DNA of 64,000 bases, taken from contig OZ026561.1 of the NCBI GenBank assembly GCA_964020155.1, positions 1,879,047-1,943,046 on the forward strand. The letters are read 5' to 3'. A program made the translations under genes and the position numbers. This DNA comes from Chondrilla cf. caribensis. Taxonomy: Eukaryota; Porifera; Demospongiae; Chondrillida; Chondrillidae. Below the pieces are notes generated by a model, which searched no databases, was not told the DNA's origin, and worked only from the letters and a program-made list of their open reading frames with translations. How positions within the stretch are numbered: the stretch's first letter is position 1; each line of letters starts with the position of its first letter. Positions 62,101 through 64,000 of this stretch are shown piece by piece.

Positions 62101-64000
62101 AACTGAAAATTATTTAGAATGTTTACCCAATTTCACTTACAATGAAAATTATTCATTGTTTTTATTCATGTACATTAATTTCTCGAATTACAGATCCATG
62201 TCAGTGTCCACCTGCTCCAGCTAATGGTAGAACATCCTCATGTTCTGAAACAGCCAGTGTTGGTACAAACCTTTACTACTATTGCAACAGTGGCTACTAT
62301 CGAGTAGGGAGTAGTTATGCTAGATGCCTTTCTTTTGGTAACTGGACCGACACACCAACCTGCAAGAAAAGTAAGTAACAAATGGTTAGGCTTACATATC
62401 ACTTGTACATTCTGACACCTATATTATATAGTACTTGAAATTGATGAGCAATTAATCCGGACACATTCTATATTAATATACCAACAGTAGCTATAGTAAA
62501 ATTTGATTTAAATTGAATGAAATAATTTGCTAACATATATATACTGCCAAACCACCAGATTAAAACCTCCGCCAATATTCTCCACTATATAGTATACAAT
62601 TATATGCAGATATAGCTGTATTGCTCCATCTTGCTGACTTATTCAGTATCTAATAAACAGTGTAACCATGCACATATACAAGATCTTCACTGTTTGGTAT
62701 AGCTATTACATGAGGATCCAACAATTTTAATGAAAACTCAATCAAATATGCATCATTATTATGTCAAATGAAATGTGATGGTTAAATCAATCAAAAATAC
62801 AGTAATTACACCATGGGAATAATATATCAAAGTGACACATTTTCACCATAGCATCTTAATTAATCATGAAAACATAATACAATCCAGGAAATTGGTTTAC
62901 GCTGAGCATGTACGTAGTACAATCTGGAATCATATTAAATTGGAAGGCACTATAATCACTAAACCACATGCTGAACCACAAAAAGATATATATCAGTCAA
63001 CTCCTGGTTGCCATGTACATTCTGTTGCTACTATTATATCATAAGTATAATGTATTGAAAAAATGACTTTCACTTGCTTTCCACATAGTATTGCATCTTA
63101 TTTTAAGGTTTGGTTATGACTGGTTACGCAAGTTGAATTATTATAAATATTTTTTATTTAAAACATTAAAGCCAACTTTGGTAACATAAGATGCAATAGG
63201 ATTATGGCCAGAATTATTTAGACACTCTGGTGTTTTTCTGCTTTCTAGTCAAACCTTGTAGTTGTCCTTCTCCACCCATGAATGGAACTATAAGTTGCAA
63301 TGAATCACATCTTGCTGGTACTGGTAGCAGAGTGACATACTCCTGTAACAGTGGTTACTACCTATCAGGAAGTAGCAGCAGGACCTGTCAAAAAAGTGGC
63401 AATTGGACAGGAACAGATCCAACCTGTGTGAATAGTAAGTTGTTAAGAATTAATAATGTAACATAGTATACAATCACCAAATCAACTATAATGCTACTGT
63501 CATTCTCTCTTGAAACTCTTGCATGATAATATTATGTAAATTAAATGATCTGTCAGTGAATATCACATATTAGCTATTGTGATCACATTTGCTTAATAGT
63601 TTACTTAGGATGTTATAAGTCACAAAGGATATTATTAATCATTTCTTAATAACAGTACCAATTTGCCATGGAAATGCACATTAATATTGTACTTACTTTT
63701 GCTGTATCTTTGTAGTCAATTAGCCTAAGGATATTGTTATAGGTATACATGAATCTGGAGGTGAATAATAAGGTTATTACATTAAATGAAATGCACTACT
63801 GCAAACAGTAATTAAATGTATAATCCACTTCATCAAGTTAATAAATTTCAATTTTCTCTAAATTACAGTAGGAACATGTAGTTGTCCACCCTCCCCATCC
63901 AATGGCTACATCAGGTCCTGTTCAGGTACAGTAAACTATGGGAGCACACTCGATTACTACTGTAACAGTGGTTATAGTCGTAGTGGTAGTTCCTACAGAA
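36216..64000 (+). CDS. Gene 4: giant CCP receptor, at least 45 modules, runs off the window
   Basis: A signal peptide, then super-units: H-I-A-K-T-T-S-P-M (36410-41685), H-I-A-K-T-T-S-P-M (42282-48827), H-V-A-A-K-T-T-S-P-M (49265-54411), H-V-I-A-A-K-G-C-F-M (54793-60424) and H-V-I-A-A-K-G... (60638 on). More than 2700 residues are coded here with no stop or broken splice site, and no transmembrane exon is reached. All junctions are phase 1. By homology to gene 3 it should end with a transmembrane exon, but a secreted form cannot be excluded. A stack of 45 rod-like modules of about 4 nm each would reach well over 100 nm if extended (module size from known CCP structures). Most modules carry an N-x-T/S site at the conserved Trp. 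Introns over 300 bases not listed separately hold AT-rich sequence without recognised features. Confidence 0.9.
36410..36589 (+). CDS. Gene 4: H-type CCP module (unit 1)
   Basis: NCSCPAPPAYGHTSIC, SPGHELTYYC, TIVGETSRTCQVNGAW, PSCVRG. Confidence 0.92.
37176..37355 (+). CDS. Gene 4: I-type CCP module (unit 1)
   Basis: CECPTLRNGYTRRC, loop NSYQGKYIATSFDYYC, GYHRVGSSYRYC, APSLPIC (usually SPSPPTC). The loop is two residues longer than in units 4 and 5. Confidence 0.9.
37430..37609 (+). CDS. Gene 4: A-type CCP module (unit 1)
   Basis: TPCQCPPAPANGRTSSC, LYYYCNSGYYQEGSSYRTC, NWTDAPTC. Confidence 0.93.
37680..37865 (+). CDS. Gene 4: K-type CCP module (unit 1)
   Basis: IPCVCPSSPINGFTSCNES, AGTGTGVTYSC, TCQNTGNWTG, ATCTKG. 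GTGTGV replaces GTGSRV. It has no upstream Met in frame, but both splice sites are good. Confidence 0.92.
37866..38742 (+). other. Intron with a hairpin, gene 4
   Basis: AAATCCTCAACTAT (38021-38034) and its complement (38041-38054) form a 14-bp hairpin. The rest is AT-rich, with no exon. Confidence 0.6.
38743..38919 (+). CDS. Gene 4: T-type CCP module a (unit 1)
   Basis: CTCPTAPLNGYTTSC, TDPVGSSVYYYCNSGYVRIGNSYSTC, TNPKPIC. Confidence 0.93.
39335..39514 (+). CDS. Gene 4: T-type CCP module b (unit 1)
   Basis: CQCPTAPRNGYTRSC, TDPVGSYVTYYC, ALIGGPRSRRC, NWTGTEPRC. More basic than the other T modules. Confidence 0.92.
39806..39985 (+). CDS. Gene 4: S-type CCP module (unit 1)
   Basis: TCNCPPSPSNGYVTSC, AGDYIYHYCNSGYGLVGNYTRRCEYGGDW. 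Confidence 0.93.
39986..41245 (+). other. 1.26-kb intron of gene 4
   Basis: Read in all frames for a hidden CCP exon (C-x-CP, NSGY, NWTG) and none was found. AT-rich, no repeat recognised. Confidence 0.55.
41246..41434 (+). CDS. Gene 4: P-type CCP module (unit 1)
   Basis: QCPCPSKPANGTILSNC, QSFGSYLYFSCDPDFYQSSGD, LVCKKG. CDPDF replaces the usual CDPGF. Confidence 0.93.
41500..41685 (+). CDS. Gene 4: M-type CCP module, end of unit 1
   Basis: SCSCPPAPTNGSRNCSGRS, EIPVHSRLQYKC (NEVAAYSRLYYKC elsewhere), YHVVGDEYRTC, TPVCIRG. Confidence 0.93.
42282..42464 (+). CDS. Gene 4: H-type CCP module (unit 2)
   Basis: NCSCPFPPSYGHTSHC, SPGHKLKYYC, TLVGDQSRSCQADGTW. The acceptor GCAGGAG has two in-phase AGs (start 42282 or 42285). 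Confidence 0.92.
42851..43030 (+). CDS. Gene 4: I-type CCP module (unit 2)
   Basis: CECPILYNGYTTNC, loop IIYQGKYIATNLNYYC, like the unit 1 copy, then SWSPSPPTC. Confidence 0.92.
43133..43312 (+). CDS. Gene 4: A-type CCP module (unit 2)
   Basis: TPCQCPPTPANGRTSYC, LYYYCNTGYFLEGSSSRTC, NWTTPPTCERG. Confidence 0.93.
43389..43574 (+). CDS. Gene 4: K-type CCP module (unit 2)
   Basis: VKPCPCPSSPVNGFTSC, NLAGTGSRVTYSCNSGYILSG, TCQRSGNWSG. Confidence 0.93.
43575..44646 (+). other. 1.07-kb intron of gene 4
   Basis: No exon. A short inverted pair, GTAATTCAATT near 43938 and AACTTGAATTAC near 43978, flanks a GC-rich core (GGGGGTGGAAGCCCC) and may be a small fold-back element. Confidence 0.45.
44647..44823 (+). 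CDS. Gene 4: T-type CCP module a (unit 2)
   Basis: CLCPRAPSNGYTRYC, TDSVGSNVRYYCNSGYTLIGSSYSYC, WSTTKPTC. Confidence 0.93.
44824..46154 (+). other. 1.33-kb intron of gene 4 with an inverted-repeat element
   Basis: It holds the composite element at 45133-45776. The remaining sequence is AT-rich with no exon. Confidence 0.65.
45133..45776. mobile_element. Inverted-repeat element, copy 2, head-to-head composite
   Basis: The same family as 33676-34103: ATCACTGGATTTATGCC at the left, its complement at 45702-45718, and the shared tail TGTCAACCTTAGGCC to CATTCCC. The left half (45133-45439) is followed by an inverted copy of that tail (45440-45485). A 52-bp near-perfect palindrome follows at 45526-45577, then an inverted copy of the left half. 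It looks like two elements joined head to head. Confidence 0.78.
46155..46337 (+). CDS. Gene 4: T-type CCP module b (unit 2)
   Basis: CLCPSAPLNGYTASC, VGDPVGSTMSYHCYTGYSLIGG, NWTGTKPSC. Confidence 0.93.
46845..47027 (+). CDS. Gene 4: S-type CCP module (unit 2)
   Basis: CPCPPSISNGYTRSC, GSSHAYGNVYYSCNSGYTLVG, TCQYGGTWSG, PVCLKS. No in-frame Met lies before it, so a Met-based frame scan misses it. Confidence 0.9.
47028..48149 (+). other. 1.12-kb intron of gene 4
   Basis: No exon relic and no repeat family member recognised. Confidence 0.5.
48150..48338 (+). CDS. Gene 4: P-type CCP module (unit 2)
   Basis: PCLCPSKPANGTILYEC, NQSFGSYVSFSCDPGFYQSSGD, NWSGTTLLCEKG. Confidence 0.93.
48642..48827 (+). 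CDS. Gene 4: M-type CCP module, end of unit 2
   Basis: SCTCPPAPTNGSRNCSGSN, LYYKCNSGYHVVGDEYRTC, GTNPSCEKG. Good acceptor (CATAG) and donor (AAAG|GTATCC). Confidence 0.92.
48890..49048. mobile_element. Small MITE with pogo-like ends
   Basis: 159 bases bounded by CAGTGGAACCTCT and its complement AGAGGTTCCACTG, preceded by TA. Ends starting CAGTGGAACCTC are typical of pogo-type Tc1/mariner elements. No coding capacity. Confidence 0.75.
49265..49447 (+). CDS. Gene 4: H-type CCP module (unit 3)
   Basis: PCICPLPPSYGHTSKC, SAGYKLSYYCNSVRILVGNESRTC. VRILVG replaces the usual GY or YxLVG, so the core aromatic residue is lost. Confidence 0.92.
49527..49718 (+). CDS. Gene 4: V-type CCP module (unit 3)
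   Basis: CRCPPAPENGFTSSC, loop SVYIPYINYQNSYIHYYC, GYSLYRDSSSRRC, APKC. It stands in the place of the I module of units 1 and 2. Confidence 0.92.
49719..50577 (+). other. Intron of gene 4 with a fold-back element
   Basis: It holds the 255-base fold-back at 50179-50433. An I module is expected here from units 4 and 5, but no relic is seen. Confidence 0.6.
50179..50433. mobile_element. Fold-back MITE, about 73-bp inverted arms
   Basis: AACACCTTCCATTTTGTGATG to TTTGCAACCC is repeated in inverse at the right (GGGTTTGCAAATTTG to AAATGGAAGGTGTT) with about 90% identity by eye. TTGA flanks both ends and may be the target duplication. A right half alone is at 12914-13021. Confidence 0.85.
50578..50760 (+). 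CDS. Gene 4: A-type CCP module a (unit 3)
   Basis: PCLCPSAPANGRTSSC, INFYCNSGYYREGSSSATC, NWTTGVPTC. Confidence 0.93.
50978..51154 (+). CDS. Gene 4: A-type CCP module b (unit 3)
   Basis: PCQCPPAPTNGRTSFC, SENVAVGVSVTYYC, YYLEGSTSARC, EAPLCRR. Good splice sites (TTGTAG and AGAA|GTGAGT). Confidence 0.92.
51579..51650. repeat. GT microsatellite
   Basis: About 72 bases of pure GT, 85 bases before the next K exon. Confidence 0.95.
51735..51920 (+). CDS. Gene 4: K-type CCP module (unit 3)
   Basis: VKPCPCPSPPTNGSTNC, SHLAGTGSRVTYSCNSGYTISG, TCQQSGDWTGRVPIC. GDWT has no N-glycosylation site where the other K modules have NWT or NWS. Confidence 0.93.
52140..52207. repeat. AAT-type microsatellite
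   Basis: Imperfect AAT repeats turning into ATT, in the intron before the first T module of unit 3. Confidence 0.8.
52272..52448 (+). CDS. Gene 4: T-type CCP module a (unit 3)
   Basis: CSCPSSPSNGYTSSC, TSGHRIGSTVWYYCNSGYTRIG, TNPTC. It has an extra Trp before Cys2 (VWYYC). Confidence 0.93.
52567..52746 (+). CDS. Gene 4: T-type CCP module b (unit 3)
   Basis: CQCPTAPLNGYTRYC, TDPVGSYVRYYCYSGYTLIG, WSTTKPTCQKS. Nearly the same as the gene 3 exon at 17714. Confidence 0.93.
53138..53174. repeat. TA microsatellite
   Basis: About 36 bases of TA repeat, 34 bases before the S exon acceptor. Confidence 0.93.
53208..53387 (+). CDS. Gene 4: S-type CCP module (unit 3)
   Basis: TCVCPPSLSNGYINSC, SVGNYIYYYCNGGYSLVG, RCVYGGNWSG. 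Confidence 0.93.
53807..53995 (+). CDS. Gene 4: P-type CCP module (unit 3)
   Basis: HCLCPPKPANGTILSNC, HQSFNSYLYFSC, GFYQSSGNTTRRC, LVCERG. Confidence 0.93.
54226..54411 (+). CDS. Gene 4: M-type CCP module, end of unit 3
   Basis: PCSCPPAPTNGSRNCSGSN, LYYKCNSGYHVVGDEYRTC, NTPTCIKG. Almost the same as the unit 2 copy at 48642. Confidence 0.93.
54793..54975 (+). CDS. Gene 4: H-type CCP module (unit 4)
   Basis: PCTCPQPPSYGHTSPC, VSTGYKVSYYCSNNYHLAGDQNRTC, TWKGHDPSC. Twin of 60638. Confidence 0.93.
55062..55256 (+). CDS. Gene 4: V-type CCP module (unit 4)
   Basis: CPCPSAPVNGYTSSC, loop SVYRPYSTYYRRSYLYYYC, GYSLYGGSSRRTC, PMCIN. Among the longest modules (65 codons). The donor GTACGC is weak. 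Confidence 0.92.
55678..55851 (+). CDS. Gene 4: I-type CCP module (unit 4)
   Basis: CACPTILNGYTSSC, NNYGSYSSGLNYYCNSGYHRVGS, FWSPSPPTC. Confidence 0.93.
55922..56104 (+). CDS. Gene 4: A-type CCP module a (unit 4)
   Basis: TPCQCPPAPANGTTSYC, LRYHCNSGYYPDGSSHTTC, NWTKEAPKC. Twin of 61700; substitutions cluster in the middle. Confidence 0.92.
56389..56565 (+). CDS. Gene 4: A-type CCP module b with an extra Cys (unit 4)
   Basis: PCQCPPAPANCRTSSC: the Gly of ANGRTS is Cys here (GGT to TGT), giving five cysteines. Its twin at 62194 has Gly. The rest is normal (YYYCNSGYYQVG, PPTCKK). Confidence 0.92.
57399..57584 (+). CDS. Gene 4: K-type CCP module (unit 4)
   Basis: VKPCSCPSPPMNGTISC, SHLAGAGSRVTYSCNSGYYLSG, TCQISGNWTGTDPTC. 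Confidence 0.93.
57697..58444. mobile_element. Non-autonomous element with inverted ends, recent
   Basis: Ends are AAGGTAATTCGGGGTAATTC and the complement at 58425-58444. It is less AT-rich than the intron. The twin intron after 63434 has the flanking sequence but not the element, so it inserted after the block duplication or was lost from one copy. No transposase frame is seen. Confidence 0.82.
58822..59001 (+). CDS. Gene 4: G-type CCP module (unit 4)
   Basis: CSCPPSPSNGYIRSC, TVNYGSTLYYYCYSGYSRSGSSYRRC, APLCLRS. Good acceptor (CATAG) and donor (AGAA|GTGAGA). Confidence 0.92.
59103..59285 (+). CDS. Gene 4: C-type CCP module (unit 4)
   Basis: SCPCPPSPSNGYIRSC, TDSVGSYVYYYC, GYLLTSGDSSRRCQLGGNW. 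The donor is again GTGTGTG, but without a long repeat. Confidence 0.93.
59286..59981 (+). other. 0.7-kb intron of gene 4
   Basis: No exon. It has a short TA repeat near 59884 and nothing else recognised. Confidence 0.5.
59982..60161 (+). CDS. Gene 4: F-type CCP module (unit 4)
   Basis: VCSCPYSPENGFTSGC, GNVEYSCMNGYYLVGANTRTC, APTCEAG. Confidence 0.93.
60239..60424 (+). CDS. Gene 4: M-type CCP module, end of unit 4
   Basis: SCSCPPAPTNGSRNCSGSN, LNYKCYSGYHIVGDEYRTC, TPICAKG. Confidence 0.93.
60638..60820 (+). CDS. Gene 4: H-type CCP module (unit 5)
   Basis: Same as 54793 apart from a few changes (SPCPGN, RYYC, TGGDPSC). This is the first exon of the newest duplicate block. Confidence 0.93.
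60898..61092 (+). CDS. Gene 4: V-type CCP module (unit 5)
   Basis: The loop SVYRPYSTYYRRSYLYYYC is unchanged from unit 4. The end is NSPTCIKS. It has the same weak donor GTACGC. Confidence 0.92.
61456..61629 (+). CDS. Gene 4: I-type CCP module (unit 5)
   Basis: CACPTILNGYTSSC, NNYRSYSSRLNYYCNSEYHRVGS. The conserved NSGY is NSEY here, a Gly to Glu change. Confidence 0.92.
61700..61882 (+). CDS. Gene 4: A-type CCP module a (unit 5)
   Basis: TPCQCPPAPANGTTSYC, LYYYCNSGYYREGSSFTRC, NWTTEAPTC. Good acceptor (AATAG) and donor (GAAA|GTAAGT). Confidence 0.92.
62194..62370 (+). CDS. Gene 4: A-type CCP module b (unit 5)
   Basis: PCQCPPAPANGRTSSC with the normal Gly, LYYYCNSGYYRVGSSYARC, NWTDTPTCKK. 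Confidence 0.93.
62371..63248 (+). other. Intron of gene 4, twin of 56566-57398
   Basis: Long runs are almost identical to unit 4 (CTAATAAACAGTGTAACCATG, ATGAGGATCCAACAATTTTA). No exon. Confidence 0.8.
63249..63434 (+). CDS. Gene 4: K-type CCP module (unit 5)
   Basis: VKPCSCPSPPMNGTISC, SHLAGTGSRVTYSC, TCQKSGNWTGTDPTC. It differs from 57399 at a handful of bases. Confidence 0.93.
63869..64000 (+). CDS. Gene 4: G-type CCP module (unit 5), cut by the window end
   Basis: TCSCPPSPSNGYIRSC, TVNYGSTLDYYCNSGYSRSGSSYR, then the window ends. The acceptor ACAGTAG has two in-phase AGs, so the start may be 63869 or 63872; the twin exon favours 63872. Confidence 0.9.

Noticed and set aside
36410..64000. 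A CRISPR-like or other short direct-repeat array
   Set aside because: The regular repeats are protein-coding exons with splice sites and diverged spacers of very different length.

Overview
The window is animal nuclear DNA. It has spliced genes with GT-AG introns, many dinucleotide microsatellites, a Ty3/gypsy LTR retrotransposon, several fold-back repeats and AT-rich introns. The protein family is built almost entirely of complement control protein modules (CCP, also called sushi or SCR). The base composition, the gene style and the CCP expansion would suit a sponge or another invertebrate, but nothing here fixes the species.

Apart from the retrotransposon, every coding exon belongs to one family of plus-strand genes, probably type I membrane receptors. 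Each gene is built as: a signal-peptide exon, many CCP exons of about 60 codons, then one last exon coding for a transmembrane helix and a short cytoplasmic tail. Every CCP exon has four cysteines and one tryptophan. Every intron is in phase 1, so any module can be gained, lost or skipped without a frameshift.

Layout: gene 1 is seen only as its last exon (471-814). Gene 2 (about 1905-9275) has 13 exons with an intact reading frame, one 5'-truncated exon and one 3'-truncated exon, then its own last exon. No signal peptide or promoter is visible for it. The stretch 9276-14373 holds a duplicated 3' flank, a three-copy local repeat, a dead CCP exon and a dead transmembrane-exon fragment, the remains of a lost family member. 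Gene 3 (14374-28015) is complete: signal peptide, 24 CCP modules and transmembrane exon, about 1575 residues. A nearly intact Ty3/gypsy element (28398-32784, minus strand, LTRs about 99% identical, 5-bp target duplication) and a repeat-rich spacer follow. Gene 4 (36216 to beyond 64000) has a signal peptide and at least 45 CCP modules, and runs off the window.

The modules fall into recurring types, named here by letter: H, V, I, A, K, T, S, P, M, G, C, F, D, N, X, Y, Z. They recur in a fixed order as super-units. In gene 4 the order is H-I-A-K-T-T-S-P-M twice, H-V-A-A-K-T-T-S-P-M, H-V-I-A-A-K-G-C-F-M, then the start of the same again. Genes 2 and 3 use the same units. This resembles the long homologous repeats of vertebrate complement receptor 1 and has grown by tandem duplication of multi-exon blocks. 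The newest block, about 5.85 kb, is highly similar even in its introns. The likely role is an extracellular recognition or adhesion receptor; ligand and function cannot be read from the sequence.
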